Notes under the pieces: model-generated
Database searches by the model: none
What the model saw: the letters and a program-made list of their open reading frames with translations, nothing else
What the model was told of the DNA's origin: nothing
Source of the DNA: JBCAWW01 sp039024315
GTDB lineage: Bacteria > Bacteroidota > Bacteroidia > J057
Direction of reading: 5' to 3'
DNA length: 64,000 nucleotides
Assembly (NCBI GenBank): GCA_039024315.1
Contig: JBCCQN010000003.1
Coordinates: forward strand, 1-64,000
Position numbers and translations under genes: made by a program
Shown here: positions 37,761-45,577 of the stretch, piece by piece
Layout: every line of letters begins with the position of its first letter
Numbering within the stretch: the first letter of the stretch is position 1

Positions 37761-38699
37761 TTAATCAAATGATAAGTCAAAGGATTCGTCAAAGGATCTA
37801 CCGAGAACCACGTTCACGGTATTAGAAGCGGTCACATTGCCAGCGGCATCAACAGCTTCGACATAAAAATCATGCTCGGCCCCTGGGAGCAATCCAGTCG
37901 CCGTATAGCTCGTTTGGTTAGGTTGCAAATTGATAAGTAGCCCCGCATCTATGTATAGTCGGTACTCTACTACCCCCACATTATCGCTAGCCGCCGTCCA
38001 GTTAAGCTGAGCTTCGGTGCGCGTAACATTACTAAAGCTTAACACTGGCGCACTTGGGGCCTGTGTATCGCCGGTAGCCTGAGTACTAAAGTTGAATACA
38101 CCACCGATCAGCCCACTAAAGGCCACACCGTTTAAACTCTCAAGGGTGTTTGGCTGAATAAACAGCGTGTAGTCCGTACCCGCTGCTAGGCTGTAGTTCT
38201 GTAGCTGAATAACGGTATTACCACTTAGGAACTGGACGTTAGTATCATCGGCATAAGAAGCAACTGCAACCCCATCAGCGGTACGCACAATCTGGATAGA
38301 TCCACCCCCACCGCTAAAGCGAACCGCTTTATCAAACAGAAAGAATGGCGCTGCACTTGGATCATCAAATACGATAGAACCCGTAGGGCGCGCCTCCAAA
38401 AGAACGGGCGCAACCAAGTCAACAGAACCGCCGCCGCCTGTGGTGGTGGAGCTTGTGCCTATAATGCGCAGATTTGAGGGTACAGTAGTGATCTTTTGGC
38501 CACTAGGGAGGATATACCAAGAAATCTGCGTAGAACCATCGCAATACTCAATAATGGATTGCTTAAGGATAGTACCAGCTTCGACACCTTCACCGCCCTG
38601 CAAAACCTCATAGTTTTGACAGCAATTGGAAATCACTTCCCTGATTCTACGGTAAAGATTTCCTTGCCACATCAATGTGGATTTATCTATCTCAAACAT
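37761..38699 (-). CDS. Spike-base protein with Big_5-like and Fn3 domains
   Basis: 312 residues. The N-terminal ~75 residues are phage-specific. Residues ~90-205 look like a SbsA/Big_5-type domain (GSIVFDDPSAAPFFLFDKAVRF). Residues ~212-298 are fibronectin type III (PSAPVLSFSNVTRTEAQLNW ... YFVEA-type VEAVDAAGN). The end is a repeated FDESFDLSFD. Probably links spikes to the capsid. Confidence 0.7.
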   Translation of the reverse strand: MFEIDKSTLMWQGNLYRRIREVISNCCQNYEVLQGGEGVEAGTILKQSIIEYCDGSTQISWYILPSGQKITTVPSNLRIIGTSSTTTGGGGSVDLVAPVLLEARPTGSIVFDDPSAAPFFLFDKAVRFSGGGGSIQIVRTADGVAVASYADDTNVQFLSGNTVIQLQNYSLAAGTDYTLFIQPNTLESLNGVAFSGLIGGVFNFSTQATGDTQAPSAPVLSFSNVTRTEAQLNWTAASDNVGVVEYRLYIDAGLLINLQPNQTSYTATGLLPGAEHDFYVEAVDAAGNVTASNTVNVVLGRSFDESFDLSFD

Positions 38700-38839
38700 T
38701 AGTTACTTACTGATTTTGCGAGGAAATAAATGGCGATAATCAGGCCTACAGAAATGGTTAGGCCCGAAAACAGATAAGCCAAACCTTTGGGATCAAAGGT
38801 GACGTTGTGGTCAAATTCCGTGAAGTCTTCAAGTCCCAT
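38699..38839 (-). CDS. 46-residue membrane protein
   Basis: Starting at ATG 38839, 46 residues with one C-terminal membrane helix (LAYLFSGLTISVGLIIAIYF). The frame can be extended upstream into the next gene, but the ATG clear of that overlap is favoured. Stop and next start overlap by one base. Typical of tailless-phage membrane proteins. Confidence 0.6.
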   Translation of the reverse strand: MGLEDFTEFDHNVTFDPKGLAYLFSGLTISVGLIIAIYFLAKSVSN

Positions 38840-38855
38840 AATGAGTACCTTAGCG

Positions 38856-39194
38856 TTAGATTGCGAAATATTCAGGTAAGCCGAATACATCGGCAGCAGC
38901 CCTTGTCTCTTCCCCAAAAACGCCATCCTCTTTTATAGAAGGCGTAAATCCAGGGCGGTTTTGATTGTAGTATTGCTGGAAGGCGAGCACACCTTCACCG
39001 CGAGAGCCAAGGCCAATTTCTATGCGTAGATTTTCTACCGGATCTGTGGTTGCAATGGCCTCATCTTCTTCCTCTATTTCTAGCCAAGCAAAGTCGTATC
39101 CCTTTTTCTCTCCGTACCAATAGGCTAGGAGCACTAAGGCTGCAAGCAGGATAAAGCTGCCAATGGAAATCAGGGCGATTTTTGTCTTATTCAT
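38856..39194 (-). CDS. Membrane-anchored PG_binding_1-like protein, second copy
   Basis: 112 residues from ATG at 39194: a membrane helix (IALISIGSFILLAALVLLAYW), an acidic linker, then a PG_binding_1-like module (IGLGSRGEGVLAFQQYYN ... KEDGVFGEETRAAADVFGL). It parallels 32604-32957. ATGA overlap with the gene upstream. Confidence 0.75.
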   Translation of the reverse strand: MNKTKIALISIGSFILLAALVLLAYWYGEKKGYDFAWLEIEEEDEAIATTDPVENLRIEIGLGSRGEGVLAFQQYYNQNRPGFTPSIKEDGVFGEETRAAADVFGLPEYFAI

Positions 39195-39640
39195 CAAAAT
39201 TGATATTGAATACCTTTTTGGCGGTAATTGGCGTTTACTTCTTCTGTTTCTTCGGTATCTAGCTCATCAGCAATAAGTTGAGGTAAATTTTTATCCCCAT
39301 CATTAAAGCCAAATACAATGTCCTTACGAACACCGTAAGCGCTTATTAGCTCAAGTATATCTAATTCATTCACAGGCCTTTTTAGCACTGCTACTGCTTT
39401 AGCAGGATCATCCTGAACCGCGCTTCCTCGTGCGATGGCATCTTGTATTTGATCGGCCCAATCTCCGTACTGGTGAACAGGAAAACTAAGGCGCATGCCC
39501 GCATTTTCTAGGGCCATTTGTCTATCTAGTCTCGCCTTATCATCAGCTTTTGAAAACAGATTTTTCACCACTGAGATGAGGATAGCAGTGGTGATCAAAA
39601 AGCCTAAAACGATAGCGATATGGATGTAGATTCGGCTCAT
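39194..39640 (-). CDS. Membrane protein of the virion module
   Basis: 148 residues: an N-terminal membrane helix (IHIAIVLGFLITTAILISVV), then a soluble domain with FGFNDGDKNLPQLIADEL. Unknown. ATGA overlaps on both sides indicate translational coupling. Confidence 0.6.
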   Translation of the reverse strand: MSRIYIHIAIVLGFLITTAILISVVKNLFSKADDKARLDRQMALENAGMRLSFPVHQYGDWADQIQDAIARGSAVQDDPAKAVAVLKRPVNELDILELISAYGVRKDIVFGFNDGDKNLPQLIADELDTEETEEVNANYRQKGIQYQF

Positions 39641-39738
39641 TGTCCACAGCTACATTTTTTCTTGGGGGTGCGCAGATTTTCAATGATCAAATAAACGATC
39701 ACTGAAACAGCCACACCGACAAGTATATTTTTGATCAT
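39637..39738 (-). CDS. 33-residue membrane protein
   Basis: A short reading frame (ATG 39738 to TGA 39637): one membrane helix (ILVGVAVSVIVYLIIEN) and a basic Cys-containing tail (TPKKKCSCGQ). Its stop overlaps the next start by 4 bp and it fills the only gap between tightly packed genes, which supports it being real. Confidence 0.6.
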   Translation of the reverse strand: MIKNILVGVAVSVIVYLIIENLRTPKKKCSCGQ

Positions 39739-39742
39739 GGTC

Positions 39743-40144
39743 TTAGCTTAAAAATTCACCTCTAGCGACTTGAGAGGCTTTGTAATACCCATGCTGGGAA
39801 ACGAAGTCTCGAAAATCCATCATCATTTGGGATCTAAAAATCCAAGTGCGCGGCATTATGTCAAGGCCTTTTAGCCAAGCTTCCGCGGTATCGGTCAAAG
39901 CCTCATGCTCATTGTAGGTTTCGGGCTGCAAATCTTGGCCGATCACAGTCCTAAAGCCATTTCGACTAAAGTCGGCGTTTTGACCATCCCACTTTGCCTT
40001 GTCGAACGGCCCCCATTGAGCGCGGATTACAGGAAACGGGTCTTCATCATAGATAGGTACCTCTTTTCTGAGACTGTACCAGATGATTACCACCAGAAGC
40101 AGTGTCAGAATTGATCCGGCGAGTATTTTACCTAGCTGCTTCAT
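39743..40144 (-). CDS. Bitopic virion-module protein
   Basis: 133 residues: a membrane helix (ILAGSILTLLLVVIIWYSL) and a soluble part ending in MMDFRDFVSQHGYYKASQVARGEF. Unknown. It overlaps the metallopeptidase gene by 4 bp. Confidence 0.58.
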   Translation of the reverse strand: MKQLGKILAGSILTLLLVVIIWYSLRKEVPIYDEDPFPVIRAQWGPFDKAKWDGQNADFSRNGFRTVIGQDLQPETYNEHEALTDTAEAWLKGLDIMPRTWIFRSQMMMDFRDFVSQHGYYKASQVARGEFLS

Positions 40145-40734
40145 GAGCTACGGATAAACATGACTGCGATTAAGCCAACAAGCAGCATCGCAGCCCCGCC
40201 TAAGATGTAAGGGCCGTAATTTACCTGTGGGGTTGGCGCTGGCGCTGGTACAGCGCTAGGGGACCCCCCTCGCCAAGCACCAATCAAGTTGCCTAATACC
40301 GATCCGCCCGACTCCATAAACTGCAACCAATCGTCCGAGTCCCATCCAGTAGTATCTACCGGAGGACTGGCGGTGTCATCAATGATTTCGTTAGGACCAA
40401 AATATCTAAGGTTGGAACGCATTTTCGTTTTTTGAAGGATGAGGCTAGCCCTTTCTTGAATATCAGGCCGAGCCATATCGAGATTTTCAGTAATAGCGAG
40501 ATAAGCGTCTATCGGATCACCACCTTGGGCAACAAAGGATTCAAAACCGTAAGCATCAGCGCCTATTTCGGATGCTATATCCAATTCACAATGCGCTCTT
40601 TCATGCTCGATGATAAAGTCCTTTTGCCCTCTAGGGATAAAAGGCCATTTAAACGCATCTACATAGACTTGATTGCACCTTCCCACCTCTATGGCAGCAG
40701 GGCTACCAAGGCCCAAAACGGGTTGAATTTTCAT
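40141..40734 (-). CDS. Membrane-anchored HExxH metallopeptidase-like protein
   Basis: 197 residues. HERAH in FIIEHERAHCELD (near residue 45) is an HExxH zinc motif, with downstream EIGADAYG as a possible third-ligand helix. A Pro/Ala-rich linker and a C-terminal membrane helix (YILGGAAMLLVGLIAVMFI) follow. A role in capsid maturation or cell-wall entry is possible. It lies directly after the capsid candidate. Confidence 0.72.
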   Translation of the reverse strand: MKIQPVLGLGSPAAIEVGRCNQVYVDAFKWPFIPRGQKDFIIEHERAHCELDIASEIGADAYGFESFVAQGGDPIDAYLAITENLDMARPDIQERASLILQKTKMRSNLRYFGPNEIIDDTASPPVDTTGWDSDDWLQFMESGGSVLGNLIGAWRGGSPSAVPAPAPTPQVNYGPYILGGAAMLLVGLIAVMFIRSS

Positions 40735-40786
40735 AGGGGAAAAGGTGCCGCCCCCGAAGGAGCGGCTTTATGATTTCCAAATCTTG

Positions 40787-41566
40787 CTATCCGAGAGAGT
40801 TCTCAGAATTATTGCGCATGAAATTGGTGAGGTTCCGGTTCTTGTTGTAGATACCCTTGACCCAGAAGGTAAGTATCACTTCGGTATTTGGAGCAATACT
40901 GTAATACACGATCATATCATCATGTAATTCGTAGGCCACCTGAGATTGCACCGTAAGTAAGTCAAAATTACTTGGGTTATAATAGGCATTCGGGGCAATC
41001 AAATCCTGCTTATAATCTCCCCAGAAGTTGTCTTCTTGGAAGCCAAGATTATACATAGCCTGAGCCTTAGTATCATAAGAAAGGCGGGTCTGCGAAATGA
41101 CCATACCTTTGCGCGTGATCCATTCCTGAAAGCGCGCCAAAGTATTGCCTGTGCCTTCTATACCCCAAGAGGATGCGACCTCAAGTTGTGCCGTAGCATT
41201 GTCATTGTTGACATAATCGGCAGCACCTTCGGCGAGTACTTTTGCTTGATAGGGGGCTACCTCAGCACGAGCACCCGCAGAAAGAATAATATCCGCCCGA
41301 ACGGCAGAGGTATTCTTAATCTGAACCATCACTTGGTTTTGGTGCAAGGCAGTTTCCACATTGTGGAAGCTTCTGCGTCCGGTTTCGATTTCATTTGCAG
41401 CGCCCGCGCTTACTGCTTGACCTTGAAGGCCGTTGACAATTTCAGGGGCTCGCTGGATAGCGGCACCATCCATGCGGCGAATCTTCTTTTTGCGAGAACG
41501 CCTTCCGGCTTTCTTTGCATCCAAAGAGATTAAACCATTTACATAGAAGGGATTGAATTTTTGCAT
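40787..41566 (-). CDS. Candidate major capsid protein (double jelly-roll suspected)
   Basis: 259 residues, soluble, with a basic N-terminus (KKAGRRSRKKKIRRMDG) and then mostly beta: VMVQIKNTSAVRADIILSAG in the first half, VQSQVAYELHDDMIVYYSIA and EVILTFWVKGIYN in the second. Two such halves in ~260 residues match the size of the small double jelly-roll capsid of PM2. It is flanked by small membrane proteins and lies close to the packaging ATPase, the usual order in that lineage. No sequence match is claimed. This rests on size, composition and position. Confidence 0.6.
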   Translation of the reverse strand: MQKFNPFYVNGLISLDAKKAGRRSRKKKIRRMDGAAIQRAPEIVNGLQGQAVSAGAANEIETGRRSFHNVETALHQNQVMVQIKNTSAVRADIILSAGARAEVAPYQAKVLAEGAADYVNNDNATAQLEVASSWGIEGTGNTLARFQEWITRKGMVISQTRLSYDTKAQAMYNLGFQEDNFWGDYKQDLIAPNAYYNPSNFDLLTVQSQVAYELHDDMIVYYSIAPNTEVILTFWVKGIYNKNRNLTNFMRNNSENSLG

Positions 41567-41598
41567 TTTTGTAAGTTTTGATGAAACGCAAAAGCCGA

Positions 41599-41736
41599 TT
41601 ACACATTGGGTTCAGCTTCATCCCCTCCCTGTCCTTTTCGCTTATTCGCAGCTTGTACAACGTACATAAAACCTGCGAAAACGGCGGCAGCCAATAAGGC
41701 AGCGGCGGCTGTCAACAGAAAGGTTTTAGTTTTCAT
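41599..41736 (-). CDS. 45-residue membrane protein upstream of the capsid candidate
   Basis: ATG 41736 to TAA 41599: one Ala-rich membrane helix (FLLTAAAALLAAAVFAGFMYVV) followed by a hydrophilic tail (NKRKGQGGDEAEPNV). It lies 32 bp before the capsid candidate in the same direction. A frame on the same strand overlaps it but is less plausible. Confidence 0.62.
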   Translation of the reverse strand: MKTKTFLLTAAAALLAAAVFAGFMYVVQAANKRKGQGGDEAEPNV

Positions 41737-41794
41737 GTGAAAAGTTAAAATTGATTGAATTGAGCCTCAATCAATCTAATCCACGGATTACCAT

Positions 41795-41876
41795 TTGGAT
41801 TTACTTGGATTTGCACGATTTACTTGGAAATAAAACGATTTACTTGGATTTACTTTGAAATAAAACGATTTACGAC
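41795..41876. repeat. Short direct repeats upstream of the capsid operon
   Basis: ACGATTTACTTGGA, then AATAAAACGATTTACTTGG, then GAAATAAAACGATTTACGA: about three near-identical units around CGATTTAC, plus two GGATTTACTTGGATTT copies. They sit in the 133-bp gap before the capsid-side genes, so they may be activator-binding sites for the late promoter. Confidence 0.6.
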
Positions 41877-42088
41877 TCTTCGATATGACCAAAAAAAATA
41901 AGGTATAGTTCTATTTCAATCGGCTTTAAGCGTTTGGATCTGCGACGATAAAAGGGAAATTGCTTAAGCTGATCCTCAATTGAATCTAGCTCTTTGCGAA
42001 GGGTAGTAAGGCTAATACCCATCGCTTTGGCAAATTGCGACTTACCATATTCCCGAACTTCTATGCCTGTCTCTCCAAACATCTGCAT
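41870..42088 (-). CDS. Small helix-turn-helix protein
   Basis: 72 residues. YGKSQFAKAMGISLTTLRKELDSI fits a helix-turn-helix, followed by a basic wing-like segment (FYRRRSKRLKP). It ends at the direct repeats before the capsid genes, so it may control them. ATG at 42088 preferred over the GTG one codon earlier. Confidence 0.6.
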   Translation of the reverse strand: MQMFGETGIEVREYGKSQFAKAMGISLTTLRKELDSIEDQLKQFPFYRRRSKRLKPIEIELYLIFFGHIEES

Positions 42089-42103
42089 CACACATTTTTG
42101 TAC

Positions 42104-42916
42104 TCATATTTGAAAACGCATGTCGGCCCCAAAAACCTGATAGCGGAGCATTTTTCGCTGAGCCTCGCTTGGCTTACTTTTGCCATTTGCATAGGCGCAC
42201 AACCACTTGGCAAAGCTTGATTTTTGCGCATCAGTATGGAGCGGCTTTTTGTAATCAAGATCAAATGCTACTCCTTTTACGTGTCGCTTGATACTCGCTA
42301 GGATCTCATCTGGATACAAGCCATAAAACTGCGCTTTGTAGTAAGCTTCTGCGGCAGCATCGTATCGATCAAAAAACTCGGTCTTCTTGATTTTTGAGAA
42401 AACCTTCATCTTATCGCCAGTTTTTTTAAAAATCAACTTGTCGGGCGAAAGTCGCATTAACTGCTCACTGGTCTCGCTAATTGAGTGATACGTTAGTACC
42501 AAGTTTAAACCCCTCTGCTTCATTCCCTTGATGCACTCCAATAGGTTTTGGCTCATGTAGGAGTTGATATAACTGGCCGCATCTTCAAAGATGATATTGG
42601 CATTAATCAAGCCCCTGCGTATATCTACCTGATCTCTTTCCAAGTCAAAACCAAAGACCCTTGCCACTAGCTGTTTTTTGTTGACAATATTACTAATGCG
42701 CCTCACCTTGCTTGATCCCGTTAGCTCACTTTCTGGCGTTCGGCTGAAAGCCAAAACCTCACGCGGATCTATCTTTTTAAAACCATACTCCCGATAAACC
42801 GGCGCTTCTCCTGGATCAATAATTAAAGTCTTGCGCCTTAGCGCCATCGCAAGCTGGGCAATCGTTGTGCTTTTGCCCGTCTCTTTTTTGCCATACACCA
42901 TTACTAGCTGGCTCAT
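42104..42916 (-). CDS. Packaging-type ATPase (FtsK/HerA or P9-like)
   Basis: 270 residues, soluble. Walker A GKKETGKST at residues ~9-17, Walker B NANIIFEDAASY near residue 120, and a downstream polar motif in LNLVLTYHSISE that could be the sensor or P9-type motif. No membrane helix, unlike inovirus Zot. In PRD1- and PM2-like viruses this ATPase drives genome entry into preformed capsids and its gene lies close to the capsid gene, as here. Confidence 0.72.
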   Translation of the reverse strand: MSQLVMVYGKKETGKSTTIAQLAMALRRKTLIIDPGEAPVYREYGFKKIDPREVLAFSRTPESELTGSSKVRRISNIVNKKQLVARVFGFDLERDQVDIRRGLINANIIFEDAASYINSYMSQNLLECIKGMKQRGLNLVLTYHSISETSEQLMRLSPDKLIFKKTGDKMKVFSKIKKTEFFDRYDAAAEAYYKAQFYGLYPDEILASIKRHVKGVAFDLDYKKPLHTDAQKSSFAKWLCAYANGKSKPSEAQRKMLRYQVFGADMRFQI

Positions 42917-42919
42917 GGA

Positions 42920-43636
42920 TTAAGCGGCTTCTTTTTTACTCTCTTGGTATTTGTCGTACTCAATCTTGCCAATTCTCCATGCATCCATACCGAAGGTGAG
43001 GACAAGGTAAATGACGAGCATTACCAACGGATCAGGACTCGTACTTAGTAGCTTGCGAATACTACCTTTTGCGTAGCGCTCAATACCATCTTTCTGGTAC
43101 TCCTGCATCGGTCGAACTTGGTATTTTTTCTTGAGGCGCTTAAAAGTCATTGCGGTTTGGACAAGCTCGATTTTATTAATGCTTGAAAACTGAGCATCGT
43201 ACTTTATCCACTGATTCAACGACTCATCAATGCCTTTAGGCGTAAGTCCAAGGCTTTCATCGGCATAAGTGAGCACAATGATTTCCAGCTTCTTTTCTTT
43301 GCCAAATTCCGACTTGCAAGCATGAGCAAAGGCAGTATCATAAACCGACTCTAGCATATCTTTGCCCAAGTGGCAAAAATCAGCGAAAGCGGTGCCTAAA
43401 TTGTCGATTTCCTCTTCTTCAAGGCCTTCTAAACCATCCCCAACCCCCTCGGCGCCATCAATAAACCATGGCTTTCCCTCTAAATCGTCCTCATTGGCCA
43501 ATTCATCGTAAAGACCCTCTTCGTCCTTTTCCGCTTCTGGCGCTGGCTGCTCAACCTCAATAACTTTTTGATTGTCATTGAGTGAATCAACAAAGCCCTC
43601 CGGCAAAAGACTGACTATATCGCTTGGGTTACTCAT
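42920..43636 (-). CDS. Acidic protein with C-terminal membrane helix
   Basis: 238 residues. The N-terminal ~80 residues are very acidic (DELANEDDLEGK, GLEGLEEEEIDN). The middle is helical and a membrane helix is near residue 210 (PLVMLVIYLVLTFGMDAW). Unknown virion-module protein just upstream of the ATPase gene. Overlaps its upstream neighbour by 4 bp. Confidence 0.6.
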   Translation of the reverse strand: MSNPSDIVSLLPEGFVDSLNDNQKVIEVEQPAPEAEKDEEGLYDELANEDDLEGKPWFIDGAEGVGDGLEGLEEEEIDNLGTAFADFCHLGKDMLESVYDTAFAHACKSEFGKEKKLEIIVLTYADESLGLTPKGIDESLNQWIKYDAQFSSINKIELVQTAMTFKRLKKKYQVRPMQEYQKDGIERYAKGSIRKLLSTSPDPLVMLVIYLVLTFGMDAWRIGKIEYDKYQESKKEAA

Positions 43637-43962
43637 GTTGCATCGTGTAAAATGCTATACTGCTCACAAATGCGCTTTAGCTCAGGAAAGTGCTCAATCA
43701 CCTCAGCAATGGGATCTTTCATATGCTTCATTAGAGAAGGTATCATGCTAGCAATCTGAATACCGCTAGGCATCTTATCGGCATTTTTGGCCTTTTCAGG
43801 CAAATTATCCACCAGCGTAAGTACTAAGCTTTGGATATGATGAGCCAAAAAGCCCGTATCCTTGACCATTTTCCTTAGAAATTCTAACTCTTTCTTAGGC
43901 ACTCTAACGGTATCCGCTTCACTATTCTGCGGGGCTGTCACTGGTTTTGGGTTCTGCTCCAT
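43633..43962 (-). CDS. Unknown helical phage protein
   Basis: 109 residues, soluble, helical (ELEFLRKMVKDTGFLAHHIQSLVLTLVD). Not recognised. It overlaps the preceding gene by 41 bp. Confidence 0.5.
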   Translation of the reverse strand: MEQNPKPVTAPQNSEADTVRVPKKELEFLRKMVKDTGFLAHHIQSLVLTLVDNLPEKAKNADKMPSGIQIASMIPSLMKHMKDPIAEVIEHFPELKRICEQYSILHDAT

Positions 43963-44224
43963 TTTGGCTAAGTGTTTCAGTACGGGTTTCTAATTCTTCT
44001 GCCAACTGCTCATTTGCTGATTTCATGTTTTTTACAAGCTCAATGAGGGATCTCTTTTTCTCAAGGCTGATTTCTGCGCGTTCGATAAGCTCATCAAGTT
44101 CCTCGCCAGGGGAGACTACTGCAGACGGCAATTCGGGTGATGGCTTTTTCCTGAAAAGACTCAGGATACCGAGGGTCAGTACTAGCCCGATTACTACAAG
44201 TAATATGATTCTAGAAGGTCTCAT
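43922..44224 (-). CDS. Bitopic coiled-coil protein
   Basis: 100 residues: an N-terminal membrane helix (IILLVVIGLVLTLGILSLF) followed by a coiled coil (ELDELIERAEISLEKKRSLI). Its size and shape fit a spanin-like or minor membrane virion protein. Starts 2 bp after the ribbon-helix-helix gene stop. Confidence 0.55.
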   Translation of the reverse strand: MRPSRIILLVVIGLVLTLGILSLFRKKPSPELPSAVVSPGEELDELIERAEISLEKKRSLIELVKNMKSANEQLAEELETRTETLSQNGAEPKTSDSPAE

Positions 44225-44226
44225 AA

Positions 44227-45138
44227 TTACCAGCTATATCGTTTGACAAGTTCTGATGATATGAAATCTTCGATCTTGAGATCTGGGTTTTTCAACTTAG
44301 CCTTTTCATATCGAGGCTTGAGCTTGGGGCCAAGCTTTCCGTTGATGGATACTAGGGCGGTGTTTTCGTCTAGCATCTTGTGGATGATCATGGCCGCGTA
44401 CTCAGATTCAGACTTAACGACCTTTGCTTTTATCGCTTCTGCGCTAGCCGCTTCAAGCTTTTCTTTAGTAGCGTAAGGCAGTACAGCTTGTACCGCTTTT
44501 TCACTTTGCATCGCCTTTACCTGAGCGGCTAGATAAGCCTCTATGGTTTTCCCTGATTCTTCCGCCTTGGCTTTTATTTTAGCAGCCTGCTCACGACCTA
44601 TTGGCACAGCAATCAACTTGCCATCCCAATACTTTTTTAGTTCTCGCAAAAGGTATTCCCCTTCGTTGCGAATCTCACCTTCGCTAATGGGTCCAGCGGC
44701 GCGCTCTTGCAGCGATTGCTTGATTTTGGTAGGTAACTTCACCAGCACAAAATCCTTTGCCTTCATGCCCTTGTGAAGGCCTGAGAAGTACTTAAGGATT
44801 TGAGGATCTTCTAAGCTGAGCTCTTCATAGAGATCGGCGCGCATCTGCTTGACTGATTCTAGCAGTGGGGCAGGGATCTTTACCGCAAAATAATGGGGAT
44901 CATCCTCTAAAATGCGTAAAGCATCCTTGCTAGTATTAGGTGCTTTAACCGGAATCTTGGGTGTTGCTTTAGCAGTAGGCTTTTCAAACCCTTCTAGCTT
45001 ACCCGCTTCATAGAGATTGAGAAAGGTCGTTACGGCTCGCCTCGTAGCCTCTGCGTTCTCTAGAATTTCCTCTGCCTCCATGTAGGCATTAAAGCGCTTC
45101 CAAAGCTCGGGGGAGGCTTTACATTGGATTCTTGACAT
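44227..45138 (-). CDS. Protein of six tandem ribbon-helix-helix-like modules
   Basis: 303 residues from ATG 45138. Six segments each show one short strand followed by two helices: residues ~2-43 (RIQCKASPELWKRF), 82-123 (YFAVKIPAPLLESV), 129-171 (DFVLVKLPTKIKQSL), 174-211 (KLIAVPIGREQAAKI), 213-257 (AVQAVLPYATKEKL) and 261-301 (ALVSINGKLGPKL). This matches MetJ/Arc-type ribbon-helix-helix units and would make a single-chain multivalent DNA binder. It lies at the boundary between cassette array and late genes. It could bind the palindrome clusters or coat DNA; both are speculation. Confidence 0.6.
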   Translation of the reverse strand: MSRIQCKASPELWKRFNAYMEAEEILENAEATRRAVTTFLNLYEAGKLEGFEKPTAKATPKIPVKAPNTSKDALRILEDDPHYFAVKIPAPLLESVKQMRADLYEELSLEDPQILKYFSGLHKGMKAKDFVLVKLPTKIKQSLQERAAGPISEGEIRNEGEYLLRELKKYWDGKLIAVPIGREQAAKIKAKAEESGKTIEAYLAAQVKAMQSEKAVQAVLPYATKEKLEAASAEAIKAKVVKSESEYAAMIIHKMLDENTALVSINGKLGPKLKPRYEKAKLKNPDLKIEDFISSELVKRYSW

Positions 45139-45235
45139 AGTGATTTGTAAAAAAATGGTGCACACCGATTTTAGTCGGCATACACCATGTGTATTTAAGG
45201 AAAAGTGCTGCCTATCCTACAAGGAAGACTTACTA

Positions 45236-45448
45236 CTACTCTTGACTAGGGTTGTGGTTTCTCTGTTGCAAAGCATTATCCGCTTCGGCTTTCTTTTGCT
45301 CGGCAATGATTCGGTCTTCGACCACCTTTATGCGCGCGATGCAGCCTTGAATTGTTTTGAAATCCGCTTGAACTTTGCTGATATGGGGATGGCTGTCGAT
45401 TGATTGCAGCGCTGTGCTAAGTATTTCGTTTATAGTTGTTTCAGGCAT
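45236..45448 (-). CDS. Small unknown phage protein
   Basis: 70 residues from ATG 45448, mostly helical (IQGCIARIKVVEDRIIAEQKKAEADNALQ). A TTG start 7 codons earlier would put the operator-like palindrome inside the gene, so the ATG is favoured. Unknown. Confidence 0.5.
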   Translation of the reverse strand: MPETTINEILSTALQSIDSHPHISKVQADFKTIQGCIARIKVVEDRIIAEQKKAEADNALQQRNHNPSQE

Positions 45449-45467
45449 GACTAAATGGTATTTAGTC
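45449..45467. promoter_or_regulatory. Operator-like perfect palindrome
   Basis: GACTAAAT-GGT-ATTTAGTC abuts the ATG of the small gene at 45448. Its position and perfect symmetry suggest a repressor operator. Confidence 0.55.
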
Positions 45468-45498
45468 AAATCTAAAAAACATTTACGTTATAAAATTT

Positions 45499-45558
45499 CC
45501 GCTAAAATAGGGCTGTCCTAGCGGAAGTATTGGTGTATGCGATATTTTGAAATATCGC
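45499..45558. repeat. Paired hairpins at the left end of the cassette array
   Basis: CCGCTA ... TAGCGG (45499-45524) and GCGATATTT-TG-AAATATCGC (45539-45558). They lie where a tenth junction would be expected, but lack the GTTA side, so they may be a terminator or a decayed end of the array. Confidence 0.5.
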
Positions 45559-45577
45559 GTATGGTGATACGGTGATA

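Noticed and set aside
33923..38699. Spike genes as evidence for a tailed phage
   Set aside because: No tube, tape measure, baseplate or terminase genes accompany them.
41442..41660. 72-codon frame overlapping the capsid candidate start
   Set aside because: It overlaps both the capsid gene and a better 45-residue membrane-protein gene.
42104..42916. ATPase as inovirus Zot
   Set aside because: There is no membrane helix, and the element is far too large for a filamentous phage.
45499..45558. A tenth cassette junction
   Set aside because: The TAAT side is present but no GTTA side follows the hairpins; treated as the array end.
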